From assembly GCA_036379455.1 (NCBI GenBank), contig DASVGQ010000127.1, forward strand, positions 1-43,141: DNA of 43,141 nucleotides. The letters run 5' to 3'. Every line of letters starts with the position of its first letter. Within the stretch, counting starts at the first letter, position 1. Of the stretch, positions 7,951 to 15,508 are shown one piece after another. The DNA is from SCRT01 sp036379455. Lineage in GTDB: Bacteria; Pseudomonadota; Gammaproteobacteria; Nevskiales; Nevskiaceae. Made by a program: the position numbers and the translations under genes. The notes under the pieces are model-generated. The model was not told where the DNA came from. It did not search any database and saw nothing but the letters and a program-made list of their open reading frames with translations.

Positions 7951-9005
7951 AGGGCGCCCGCCTCCTGCAGCAGCTGCAAAGCCTCGCGGTTGTCGCCCAG
8001 CTGCGTGACGGTGACGTCGGGTGGCTGCAGCTCACTGAAAGGCTTGAGCGCAGGATTGGCCACCACACCCGGCCGCAGCGGATATTCGAAATCGACCGTG
8101 CCGCGCGCCAGCATGTCCTGCACCGGCTCACTCACCATGAAGGCGAGAAAGCGCTGCGCCTCCTGCGGATGCGGGGCGTATCTCAGCGCGGCGGCTCCGG
8201 AGACGTCGATCAGGCCGCCCACGTCACCGTTCGCGAAGTGGTACACGCGGCTGACCATCTTGTCCGCGCCCACCTGCTCGCGCAGCCGGTAGTAGTAGTA
8301 GCTGTTGCTCACGCCGACGGGCACGTCGCCGTTGTTTACCGCCAGGACGACCCCCGAATTGCGCTGGAAGAGCTTGGCGTTGCGCTTCACGCCCTTGACC
8401 CAGTCCAGAGCCGCCGGACGGCCGTGCTTGATGGCGATGGCACGGATCAGCGGCATGATGTCGGCGCTCGTCAGGTGGATGCCGAAGCGGTCCTTCCACC
8501 GCGGCTGCGCGAGCTCGAGCAGCGACTTCGGCAGCTGGTCCGCCGAGATCAGCTTCGGGTTCCAGGTCAGCACGTTCTCGCGTGCCAGCACGCCGACCCA
8601 TTTGCCGTCGGCGGAGCTGAAGCGCGCGGGAATCTGGTGGAGCGTTGCCGGATCGACCGCGGCCAGCAGATCCTTCTCCTGCAGCAGCATGAGCTCGGGG
8701 CTGTCCTCGGTGAAGAACACGTCCGCCGTGGTGCGCTTGCCCTCCAGCGTGAGGGCGTGGGCGAGCTCAGGGCCGCTGCCATAGCGCACCTTGACCGGAA
8801 TGCCGGTCTCCTTCTCGAAGCGGTCGACCAGCAAACGCACCATCTGCTGGTGCTGCCCGGCGTACAGCGTGATTGCCGCGTGCGACGCGGCGTCGGACGC
8901 GGCCCGCGTTGCGGTCGAGAACGCGGCGAACGACGCGAAGACCAGCAGTGCGGCCAGCAGACGGGTACAGACCGTTCCCGCGGGGTGTGCTCGTGAAGGC
9001 AACAT
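7947..9005 (-). CDS. fbpA: periplasmic ferric iron-binding protein FbpA
   Basis: The periplasmic receptor that delivers Fe3+ to FbpBC. From ATG 9005 it has 352 residues with a Sec signal peptide (hydrophobic stretch about residues 15-30, cleavage probably near an Ala around 35), then the transferrin-like fold beginning ITLYAGQHQQMV. The Tyr run SNSYYYYRL (Tyr236-239) matches the iron-coordinating tyrosines of the family. The ORF is open to a GTG at 9050, but ATG 9005 is preferred because a strong GAGGAG Shine-Dalgarno sits four bases upstream. First gene of the operon, behind a sigma70-like promoter with a Fur-like site, so repression by iron is expected. Confidence 0.93.
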   Translation of the reverse strand: MLPSRAHPAGTVCTRLLAALLVFASFAAFSTATRAASDAASHAAITLYAGQHQQMVRLLVDRFEKETGIPVKVRYGSGPELAHALTLEGKRTTADVFFTEDSPELMLLQEKDLLAAVDPATLHQIPARFSSADGKWVGVLARENVLTWNPKLISADQLPKSLLELAQPRWKDRFGIHLTSADIMPLIRAIAIKHGRPAALDWVKGVKRNAKLFQRNSGVVLAVNNGDVPVGVSNSYYYYRLREQVGADKMVSRVYHFANGDVGGLIDVSGAAALRYAPHPQEAQRFLAFMVSEPVQDMLARGTVDFEYPLRPGVVANPALKPFSELQPPDVTVTQLGDNREALQLLQEAGAL

Positions 9006-9381
9006 GACGCTCCTCGGAAGTGGGGACACGCCGACCGCACCGTGATTCACACAGACGCACGAAACCTCGGCGCTGCGCGGCGGGGCGAATTTTATTGCGA
9101 ATAATTGTTATTTACAAACGCACTCGGGTCTCTGGATTTCGCAGTTCAAGCCCACGCCGCGGCCGGCAGGATAGTCAAGGGCGAAGCGCTTCGCCAGCGC
9201 TTGGCCACCCCTGCCAACAGGCCTTCGCAAGGCATGCCGCGTGATATCCAAGGCAACTGAAGCTACCGGGGGAGCAGCGGGCCCGCGCCCAATCGCTCTT
9301 GCCGAATTTCGTTCCGCGTGCCGCCGAACTCCGCTAAGGTCGTGGACTTGCTCATTCGACGCGTGGGCGCGAGGAAAAACG
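9006..9381. other. divergent intergenic region between fbpA and the recombinase remnant
   Basis: The left third holds the fbpA leader, an AT-rich promoter on the minus strand and its Fur-like site, annotated separately. From about 9120 to 9370 I see no gene, RNA or convincing repeat. A frame running into the recombinase from 9241 is open, but its first 47 codons do not resemble protein. A purine-rich GAGGA at 9371-9375 serves the recombinase start. Confidence 0.5.
9089..9117 (-). promoter_or_regulatory. fbpA promoter overlapped by a Fur-like box
   Basis: On the minus strand a -35 TTGTAA (9117-9112) and a -10 TAAAAT (9094-9089) are exactly 17 bases apart, giving a start near 9082 and a leader of about 77 bases. 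The spacer is the AT-rich sequence 9097-9115, GCGAATAATTGTTATTTAC on the plus strand. It matches the E. coli Fur consensus at 11 of 19 positions and looks like Fur sites of other GC-rich proteobacteria. Location across the core promoter and the downstream iron transporter support Fur repression; binding itself is inferred. Confidence 0.7.
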
Positions 9382-9672
9382 ATGCTGGTGGGTTATCTGC
9401 AGGTATCCGAGGCGGACGCACCGGATGTGGAGCAGGCACAGAGAGACGCCCTGATCGCCGCCGGCGTGGATGCGGCGCACATCCACGAGGATCACACCGC
9501 CGGGCCGCAGCCGGAGCGGCCGGGCCTCCAAGCCTGCCTTGCGGCGGTGAAGCCTGGCGACACGCTGGTGGTGTGGAAGCTGGGGCGCATGGGTCACGAT
9601 CTGCGCACCATGTCGGACACGCTTCAGGGTCTGCGCAAACGCGGCGTCGCCTTCAAGGCGCTGGCGCGCTGA
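9382..9672 (+). pseudogene. remnant of a serine recombinase (resolvase/invertase) N-terminal domain
   Basis: The 96-residue product matches only the start of the resolvase/invertase catalytic domain: VGYLQVSEADAP for the usual GYxRVS block with the nucleophilic Ser, and VVWKLGRMGHDLRTM for the usual WKLDRLGRD block. A full enzyme has about 180-200 residues, with the long E helix and a helix-turn-helix, both absent here. Of the usual active-site residues, Arg of GYxRVS is Gln, Asp of KLDR is Gly, and the second Arg is His. ATG 9382 has GAGGA seven bases upstream, so it could still be translated. No recombination sites or transposon ends were found around it. Most likely a decayed mobile-element gene; a small diverged protein with another job cannot be excluded. 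Confidence 0.7.
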
Positions 9673-9942
9673 GCTCTCTACTGGGCCGCTGAGAAGGCGC
9701 CGCATGCGTGCTCCTCCAACCGTCCAGCCGACGCGCCGGGTGCTCCAATGCAGAGCGCCGCGCTGCAGCGCGGAACTTCCTGAACGGTCGTCGGTCATTG
9801 GGGCGACGCGCGTCGAGCGTTAGCGTCGAGCGTGTTGAAAAAAACCAGGCTCGAAGGTGGACGAGAGCTGATGCCACGGGCGCGAGTCCGCATCAACCCA
9901 ACGTACCCGTTCATCCGATAGCTGTACGTTGGGGCACTCGCT
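9673..9942. other. spacer upstream of the bc1 operon
   Basis: This 270-base region must contain the promoter of the petA operon. It holds a tandem pair of GCGTCGAGCGT units (9810-9820 and 9823-9833, period 13), an A-run at 9838-9844, and a perfect 10-base inverted repeat just before petA (annotated separately). I see no convincing -35/-10 pair, sigma54 motif or small gene. Confidence 0.4.
9897..9933 (+). promoter_or_regulatory. inverted repeat (10-base arms) in the petA leader
   Basis: CCCAACGTAC (9897-9906) is perfectly repeated in inverse as GTACGTTGGG (9924-9933), with a 17-base loop. The right arm ends nine bases before the petA ATG and contains TTGGGG, the only Shine-Dalgarno-like stretch for that start. 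As RNA it would form a stem that could hide the ribosome-binding site; as DNA it could be an operator. No known regulator motif is recognised. Confidence 0.5.
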
Positions 9943-10629
9943 ATGGCAGCAGAATCCGCCGGGACAGACCATCCTCCCATGCGGGCGATGGACTCGGTGA
10001 AGCCTGCGCAGGGCCCGAGCCTCACGCGCCGCCAGTTCCTCGGCGCCACAGCGGGCGCCGCCGGCCTCGCAGGCGTCGGCCTGTTCGCCTACATCCTCGT
10101 CGACAACATGAATCCCGGGAAGGCGGTTGCTGCCGAGGGCGTTCCCGTCGACGTCGACGTCAGCAAGCTTGAGGAAGGGCAGCTGATCCTCGTCGAGTGG
10201 AAGAAGAAGCCGGTGTGGGTCCTGCGGCGCGCGAAGGCGATGCTCAAGACGCTCTCCGAACCCGACCTGCTGCGCCGGCTGAAGGATCCTGAAAGCCACG
10301 ATCCGCAGCAACCGGAAGCAAAGTTCGTCAACGGCAACTTTCGGGCGCTCAACCCGGAGTACTTCATCGCCGTGGCGCTGTGCACGCATCTGCAGTGCAT
10401 CCCCGATTACCGGCCGGCCCCGCACAGCGTCACCTCGTGGTGGTTCGGCGGATTCCACTGCCCGTGCCACGGCTCGATGTACGACTTGTCGGCACGCGTC
10501 ATCGAGGGCTCGCCGGCGCCGATGAACATCCCCATTCCGCCCTATTACTGGAAGAGCGCGACGGTGGCCCGCGTCGGCGAGACGACGGAGAAAGGAACGC
10601 TGCAGAACTGGGAGCCCTCGATATGGTGA
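9943..10629 (+). CDS. petA: ubiquinol-cytochrome c reductase Rieske iron-sulfur subunit
   Basis: The Rieske [2Fe-2S] subunit of the cytochrome bc1 complex takes the first electron from ubiquinol at the Qo site and passes it to cytochrome c1. The 228-residue protein has a Tat signal-anchor (LTRRQFLG at 27-34 followed by a hydrophobic helix to about 53) and the cluster motifs CTHLQC (147-152) and CPCHGS (173-178) with ligands Cys147, His149, Cys173 and His176; Cys152 and Cys175 can form the usual disulfide. ATG 9943 is the longest start; Met13 and Met16 are alternatives, since the only Shine-Dalgarno lies in a hairpin. Its last bases overlap the next start by seven, so it heads a tightly coupled operon. 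Confidence 0.95.
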   Translation: MAAESAGTDHPPMRAMDSVKPAQGPSLTRRQFLGATAGAAGLAGVGLFAYILVDNMNPGKAVAAEGVPVDVDVSKLEEGQLILVEWKKKPVWVLRRAKAMLKTLSEPDLLRRLKDPESHDPQQPEAKFVNGNFRALNPEYFIAVALCTHLQCIPDYRPAPHSVTSWWFGGFHCPCHGSMYDLSARVIEGSPAPMNIPIPPYYWKSATVARVGETTEKGTLQNWEPSIW

Positions 10630-11423
10630 TTCGGCGCGTGCACCCCCGTTGGCTGGCGCTGGCGGCAGGAACCGTCGGAATGGCGGCCACGCTGGCGCTG
10701 GCGGGCCCGGCTTTTGCCGCGCGCGACTACGTCGGCGTGCTGCCGCAGAAAGTCACCGAGGCGCCGAAGGTCGTCACGACGACCTGCGCGGCCTGCCACG
10801 GCGCCAAGGGCATCGCCGTCGCGCCGACCTTTCCGAATCTCGCCGGGCAGAACTACGGCTACCTGCTGAAATCCCTCGAGGACTTTCGCAGCGGCAAGTG
10901 GCAAGCCACGCCGATGAGCGCGATGGTCAATGTCATCCCGCGCGGCACCGACCACGAGAATCTCAAGAAGATCGCCGCGTATTTCGCCGGGCTGCCGCTG
11001 ACGGCGACCGGCACGACGGTGCCGAAGCCCACCGAGGCGGTCGCCAAGCGCGGCTACACGCTGTATTTCGAGGGCGACCCCGCGAGCCAGACGCCGGCCT
11101 GCGCGGCCTGCCACAGCTCCAGCGGGCTGGGCGACGCGCCGATGGCGGTGCCGCGGCTGGCCGGGCAGAACGCCATGTATGTCCTGTCGCAGCTGCAGGC
11201 CTTCTCCAAAGACGAGCGCCCGAGCCCCGACAAGGTGATGGAGAAGGTCGCCAAGACGCTGAGCCCGGCCGACATGCAGGCCGTTGCCAGCTATGTCTCG
11301 GTGATGCAGCCGGATCTGCTGCCGGGCGTCGGCCCGACGAACTTCAAGGCCTACGCGAAGGCGCGCGAGTCGCAGCCGGTGCCGGGCATTCCGGCCTCGG
11401 CGCCCTCGTCGAGCCAGCCATAA
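10623..11423 (+). CDS. dihaem cytochrome c4-like protein
   Basis: A 266-residue periplasmic cytochrome with two c-haem domains. A Sec signal peptide (hydrophobic stretch about 11-30, ending PAFA) precedes CAACH at 55-59 and a second CAACH at 160-164. Each domain carries the NLAGQN or RLAGQN motif and a later Met (MSAM; DKVMEKV) expected as axial ligand. This is the two-domain plan of cytochrome c4, which carries electrons from bc1 to terminal oxidases, or toward bc1 when it runs in reverse. The ATG at 10623 lies inside the petA end (seven-base overlap). A c4 gene between petA and petB is unusual; most proteobacterial operons are petABC without a break. A 67-base gap with a strong AGGAGG separates it from petB. 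Confidence 0.9.
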   Translation: MVIRRVHPRWLALAAGTVGMAATLALAGPAFAARDYVGVLPQKVTEAPKVVTTTCAACHGAKGIAVAPTFPNLAGQNYGYLLKSLEDFRSGKWQATPMSAMVNVIPRGTDHENLKKIAAYFAGLPLTATGTTVPKPTEAVAKRGYTLYFEGDPASQTPACAACHSSSGLGDAPMAVPRLAGQNAMYVLSQLQAFSKDERPSPDKVMEKVAKTLSPADMQAVASYVSVMQPDLLPGVGPTNFKAYAKARESQPVPGIPASAPSSSQP

Positions 11424-11490
11424 ACATTCCGTCGACACGGCGCACCGAAGCGATCGCAAGGCGCGGCAGGAAAAGGAGGTCGAGGCGCCC

Positions 11491-12915
11491 ATGAACGCCA
11501 GATTGCGAGCAGTCGGTGCATGGTTTGACCAGCGCCTCCCCATCAGCGCGGCGTGGCACAGCCAAGTCAAGGACTACCCGGCGCCGAAGAACTTCAACGT
11601 CTGGTACTTCTTCGGCTCGCTGCTGCTGCTGGTGCTTGTCATGCAGCTGGCGAGCGGGCTGTTCCTCGCCATCCACTACCAGCCCAACCCCCATCTCGCG
11701 TACTGGTCCGTGCTGCGCGGGATCATGAACGACACACACTGGGGCTGGCTGATCCGCTACATCCACACGACGGGCGCGTCCGCCTTCTTCGTGCTGCTGT
11801 ACCTGCACATGTACCGCGGCATCATGTACGGCTCCTACAAGAAGCCGCGCGAGTTGCTGTGGCTCATCGGCGTGGCCATCTATCTGCTGCTCGCCGCCGA
11901 GGCCTTCCTCGGCTACCTGCTGCCGTGGGGGCAGATGTCCTACTGGGGCGCCACGGCGGTCGTCAACTTCGTCACCGCCTTCCCGGTCATCGGCCACCCG
12001 ATCGCCGAGTGGCTGCGCGGCTCCTTCGTCGTCGGCCTGCCGACCATCAACCGCTTCTTCGTGTTCCACATCTTCCTGATCCCGCTGCTGCTGCTGGCGG
12101 TCGTGCTCATCCACCTCATCGCGCTGCACCAGGTGGGCTCGAACAACCCGGATGGCATCGAGATCCACGGCAACGTGAACAAGTCCTCCGGCTGGCCGGT
12201 CGACGCGGTGCCCTTCCACCCCTACTACACGGTGAAGGACACGCTCGGCGTGGCGGTCTTCCTGCTGGTGTTCTTCTGGTTCGTGTTCTTCGACCCGCAC
12301 GCCTTCGGCTTGCTGATCGACAACCTGAACTTCAGCCCCGCCAACGCACTGCAGACGCCGCCGGACATCCACCCGCTGTGGTACTTCCTGCCGTACTACG
12401 CCGTACTGCGCGGCGTGCCGAACAAGCTCGACGGCGTGCTGGCCTTCGCCTTCGTTTTCGTCATGCTCGCGGGGCTGCCGCTGCTGGACCGCAACCCGAT
12501 CCGCTCCATCCGCTACCGCTCGCTGCTGTACAAGTTGAATATCCTGGCAATGCCGGGGTCATTCATCTGGCTCGGCACGATCGCCTTCGGCAAGGCGACC
12601 GAGGGCAACATGGTCTACGGCCTGCACGTCGCCGAGATGTTCTACCTGACGTTCTGGCTGCTGCCCTACTTCAACCGCGTGCGGCCGAAGTGGGCCACGA
12701 TCCTGTGGTTCATCGTGCTCGAAGCCTTCGTGTGGCTCATCGACTACTGGATGTTCTACACGAACGCGCACGGCTGGGACGTGATGCTGCGGACCGACTG
12801 GATTCCAGCGCTGTACATCGCCGCGATGACGCTGCCGGCGCTCGTCGTCCCGAGCCTCATACACGACGTGCCGAAGCTGCCCGAGCGGCTGACCGCCGGC
12901 GGATTGCTGCACTGA
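11491..12915 (+). CDS. petB: cytochrome b subunit of the bc1 complex
   Basis: The membrane core of the bc1 complex, carrying haems bL and bH and the two quinone sites. The 474-residue protein has eight membrane helices. The four haem ligands are His92 and His106 in helix B and His193 and His208 in helix D, with the usual 13- and 14-residue spacing. The Qo-site motif is PLWY (295-298) in TPPDIHPLWYF, not the PEWY of mitochondria and alphaproteobacteria; beta- and gammaproteobacterial proteins often have a neutral residue here. The start ATG 11491 is supported by AGGAGG (11474-11479). petC follows after ten bases. The protein is longer than many homologues because of its C-terminal region. Confidence 0.97.
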   Translation: MNARLRAVGAWFDQRLPISAAWHSQVKDYPAPKNFNVWYFFGSLLLLVLVMQLASGLFLAIHYQPNPHLAYWSVLRGIMNDTHWGWLIRYIHTTGASAFFVLLYLHMYRGIMYGSYKKPRELLWLIGVAIYLLLAAEAFLGYLLPWGQMSYWGATAVVNFVTAFPVIGHPIAEWLRGSFVVGLPTINRFFVFHIFLIPLLLLAVVLIHLIALHQVGSNNPDGIEIHGNVNKSSGWPVDAVPFHPYYTVKDTLGVAVFLLVFFWFVFFDPHAFGLLIDNLNFSPANALQTPPDIHPLWYFLPYYAVLRGVPNKLDGVLAFAFVFVMLAGLPLLDRNPIRSIRYRSLLYKLNILAMPGSFIWLGTIAFGKATEGNMVYGLHVAEMFYLTFWLLPYFNRVRPKWATILWFIVLEAFVWLIDYWMFYTNAHGWDVMLRTDWIPALYIAAMTLPALVVPSLIHDVPKLPERLTAGGLLH

Positions 12916-12925
12916 GGGGACGAGA

Positions 12926-13747
12926 ATGCCGGGACTGTTCAGACACAAGGGCTGGTTGGCTGCGGGCGTGATGGCCGCCACCTGCGCGCTGGCCTTCACG
13001 GGCGTGGCGTCGGCGACCCACCCAGCCAACACCAAACCGCCGCTGAAGCACATCAACATCAACCTCAACGACACCGAAGCGCTGCGCACCGGAGCGGTGT
13101 TCTTCATGCATACCTGCGCCGCCTGCCACAGCCTGCAGGGGCTGCGCTTCCAGTCGCTGGCCTCGCCGCTGCATCTGGACGACAAGCAGGTCGAGAAGCT
13201 CATCATGGTGAGCACGCGTCGCCCGCTCGACACCATCGTCTCGCCGATGCCGGAAACGCTGGCCAAGGGGTACTTCGGCATCGAGCCACCGGACCTCACC
13301 GACGAGCTGCATCTGCGCAGCGCGGACTGGGTCTACACCTACCTGACGTCCTTCTACGCGGACCCGACGCGGCCGACGGGCGCGAACAACGTGGTCTTCC
13401 ACAACGTCGCCATGCCGGACGTGTTCGCGCACCTGCAGGGATGGCAATCGCCGGTGATGAAGCCGGGATTCCGCTTCGACAAGCCGGCGCAGATCGCCAT
13501 GGGCGTCGAGCCGCTGACCAAGGGCACGATGACGCCGGAGCAGTTCGACGGCCTCGCCAAGGATCTCGTGACCTTCCTCGCCTACGCGGCCAATCCGCAC
13601 CAGCAGCTGAGCCAGCAGATCGGCTTCTGGGTGCTGATCGGACTGGCGATCTTCATCGTGCTGAGCTATCTGATCTATCGCCTGTACTGGCGCGACATCG
13701 TGATGCCGCACGGCCAGCGTTGGTGGTCCTACTGGAAGAAGCGTTGA
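12926..13747 (+). CDS. petC: cytochrome c1 subunit of the bc1 complex
   Basis: Cytochrome c1 accepts electrons from the Rieske centre and passes them to soluble cytochromes such as c4. The 273-residue protein has a signal peptide (about 10-30, ending ASA), the haem site CAACH (64-68), the axial Met163 in NVAMPDVF, and a C-terminal membrane anchor (about 229-252) followed by the positively charged tail WWSYWKKR. ATG 12926 follows GAGGGGACGAG, a good Shine-Dalgarno region, ten bases after petB. Together with petA and petB it completes a three-subunit bacterial bc1 complex. Confidence 0.96.
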   Translation: MPGLFRHKGWLAAGVMAATCALAFTGVASATHPANTKPPLKHININLNDTEALRTGAVFFMHTCAACHSLQGLRFQSLASPLHLDDKQVEKLIMVSTRRPLDTIVSPMPETLAKGYFGIEPPDLTDELHLRSADWVYTYLTSFYADPTRPTGANNVVFHNVAMPDVFAHLQGWQSPVMKPGFRFDKPAQIAMGVEPLTKGTMTPEQFDGLAKDLVTFLAYAANPHQQLSQQIGFWVLIGLAIFIVLSYLIYRLYWRDIVMPHGQRWWSYWKKR

Positions 13748-13774
13748 ACGCCAACGCCGCCGCGCCATGCGGAT

Positions 13775-14164
13775 GTGGGCGCCGTGGCTGACAGACACCG
13801 CGAGCCCGTCGACCCGCGCCGCCTCGGGCAATGGGCCTACCTCGCGCTGGCGCTGGGGCTGGTGTTCTACATCATCACGATGTGGGCGCAGGTCTACATC
13901 GACACCAAGACCCTGCCGGCGGGGCAGGGCGTTTTCGGCGAAAGCCACCGGCGCTGGCGGCTGCGCACTGCGCTGATCTTCCTCATCTGGTCGGTGCTCG
14001 GCGGCTTCACGTTGCCCTTCGGCATCGGCTGGTTCGTGGTGATTCCGGCCTATGTGTGGTACCTGTGGCGCGTCGCGCGCGGCGCAGCGGCGTACTGGGC
14101 CGGGAAACCCGTCGGCGTGCCGCGGCAGCGGCCCGTCGCACGGCTGGCGGATCCGCCGCAGTGA
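13775..14164 (+). CDS. unrecognised small membrane protein in the bc1 operon
   Basis: I do not recognise the family. The 129-residue product has one membrane helix at about 20-40 and a longer hydrophobic region at about 65-97 that could be one or two helices. A conserved-looking tail YLWRVARGAAAYWAGKPV vaguely recalls DUF4870-type membrane proteins, but not enough to assign. No haem, metal or quinone motif is seen. The start is GTG 13775 or GTG 13784 (giving MADRHREP); neither has a clear Shine-Dalgarno. It begins 27 bases after petC, and its stop overlaps the SDR start as GTGA, so it is translated as part of the pet operon. A role in assembly or as an extra bc1 subunit is a guess. Confidence 0.75.
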   Translation: MGAVADRHREPVDPRRLGQWAYLALALGLVFYIITMWAQVYIDTKTLPAGQGVFGESHRRWRLRTALIFLIWSVLGGFTLPFGIGWFVVIPAYVWYLWRVARGAAAYWAGKPVGVPRQRPVARLADPPQ

Positions 14165-14967
14165 CCGGCGGCGCGGCTTCGGCGCCCGCCGATGGCGCGC
14201 CGAAGGCTACGCCGCGCTACGAGGCGCTGCTCTCCTACACACCCGCGCCGGATGCCCTGCAGGGCCGGGTGATCGCGATCACCGGCGCGGCGGCCGGCAT
14301 CGGGCGCGCGGTTGCGGTAGCCGCCGCGGCGCACGGTGCTGAGCTGATCGCGCTCGACCGCAACCGCCCCGCGCTCGACGCGCTGAAGGCCGAACTGGAA
14401 GGGCGCGGCACGCGGATCGAGATCGTGGCGATGGACTTCGACACCGCGACGCTCGTCGACTATCGCAAGTTCGCGGAGAGCGTGGGCGACGCCCACGGCC
14501 GGCTCGACGCGCTCGTCAACAACGCCGGACACATCGTCGAGCTGAGCCCCTTCGAGTTCATCGAGCCCTCCGTCTTCACGCAGGTCCTGGCGACCAACCT
14601 GGTCGCGCCCTTCTTCCTCACCCAGTGGTGCGTCCCGCTGCTGCGCAAGGCGCCCGATCCGGCGCTGGTGTTCTCGCTGCACCGCGCCCAGCGCGCGTTC
14701 TGGGGCGCCTACGGCGTCGCCAAGGCCGGACAGGAAGCGCTGCTGCACATCCTCGCCGACGAATACCACCTTGCCGGCGCCTCGCCGATGCGCGTCGTCG
14801 GCGTCGACCCCGGTCCCGTATCGACCGCCGAACGCCACCAGCACTATCCCGGCGAACGGCGCGACGCGCACCCGGCGCCGGAAGCCGTCGTGGGCCCCTA
14901 CCTCTATGCGCTCGGCCCGGACGCGCGCGGCCTGACGGACCTCGTGCTGCGCAGCGCAAAAGCCTGA
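14161..14967 (+). CDS. YciK-like short-chain dehydrogenase/reductase at the end of the bc1 operon
   Basis: A 268-residue NAD(P)-binding Rossmann protein. The dinucleotide motif TGAAAGIG (41-48), NNAG (120-123) and active-site Tyr184/Lys188 (YGVAK) are present, and the C-terminal LADEYH and GVDPGPV resemble E. coli YciK. The loop before Tyr is about three residues shorter than in YciK. The position 13 residues before Tyr, normally Ser, is Phe171, with Ser172 next to it, so the catalytic Ser is displaced or lost. An N-terminal extension of about 30 residues precedes the fold. The GTG start overlaps the upstream stop as GTGA. SDR genes also occur in Acidithiobacillus pet clusters (sdrA), suggesting a conserved but unknown link to bc1. 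Confidence 0.88.
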   Translation: MTGGAASAPADGAPKATPRYEALLSYTPAPDALQGRVIAITGAAAGIGRAVAVAAAAHGAELIALDRNRPALDALKAELEGRGTRIEIVAMDFDTATLVDYRKFAESVGDAHGRLDALVNNAGHIVELSPFEFIEPSVFTQVLATNLVAPFFLTQWCVPLLRKAPDPALVFSLHRAQRAFWGAYGVAKAGQEALLHILADEYHLAGASPMRVVGVDPGPVSTAERHQHYPGERRDAHPAPEAVVGPYLYALGPDARGLTDLVLRSAKA

Positions 14968-15212
14968 AGGCGCCGGCGGCAAGCCGGCCGATGGCACGCC
15001 CGCGGCACCAGGCTTGAAGGGTCCGCCTCACCCGCTCGACGAATAGCGCCGCCCCGGGCAGCGCGTGCGGCGGCGCGGTGGTGCCGGCATTTCCCGCGCG
15101 AGCGCCGATGCCTTCGCTGCCCGCGCACGTGGACGCGAAGTGATCGCGGGAACAAAGACGGCGGTGCCGGAAACGCCCGCTTGATGGTATTCCGGCGACG
15201 CAAAATGTCGGA

Positions 15213-15244
15213 TTTCTGACGTCAGTTTGTGTCAGAATTTTGAC
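15213..15244. promoter_or_regulatory. cluster of inverted repeats, candidate enhancer-binding-protein sites
   Basis: The perfect palindrome CTGACGTCAG (15216-15225) is followed by GTCA-N6-TGAC (15231-15244); the two centres are 17 bases apart. The outer sequences TTTCTGAC (15213-15220) and GTCAGAAT (15231-15238) also pair. The cluster lies about 280 bases upstream of the sigma54 -12 element, a position that suits an activator of sigma54 RNA polymerase. No specific regulator can be named. Confidence 0.45.
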
Positions 15245-15508
15245 GCTGCAGGATGCCGCGATCCTCGTCGGCATCGAGAGAAGGGAGACCGCGGTACCGC
15301 CGGTGGTGTCCACTGCCGCCGCTCATCCGGGCCGGCATCCGCGCAGCGCAGGGCAGGCGGGAAGGCAGCGGCTGCACAGCCGCTGCCGCGTACGCTGGGA
15401 AATCACGCAAATACATGTGGTTGCCTCGGGCGCCGCGCCTAGCTCACGGCAGCACATTGCCGTCGCGAGGGCGGACGCCTCAGTCATCCTCCCGGGCGAT
15501 GCATTTAT

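Noticed and set aside
14618..15313. Minus-strand frame of 231 codons between the SDR end and the spacer
   Set aside because: Antisense to the SDR for half its length and without recognisable sequence.
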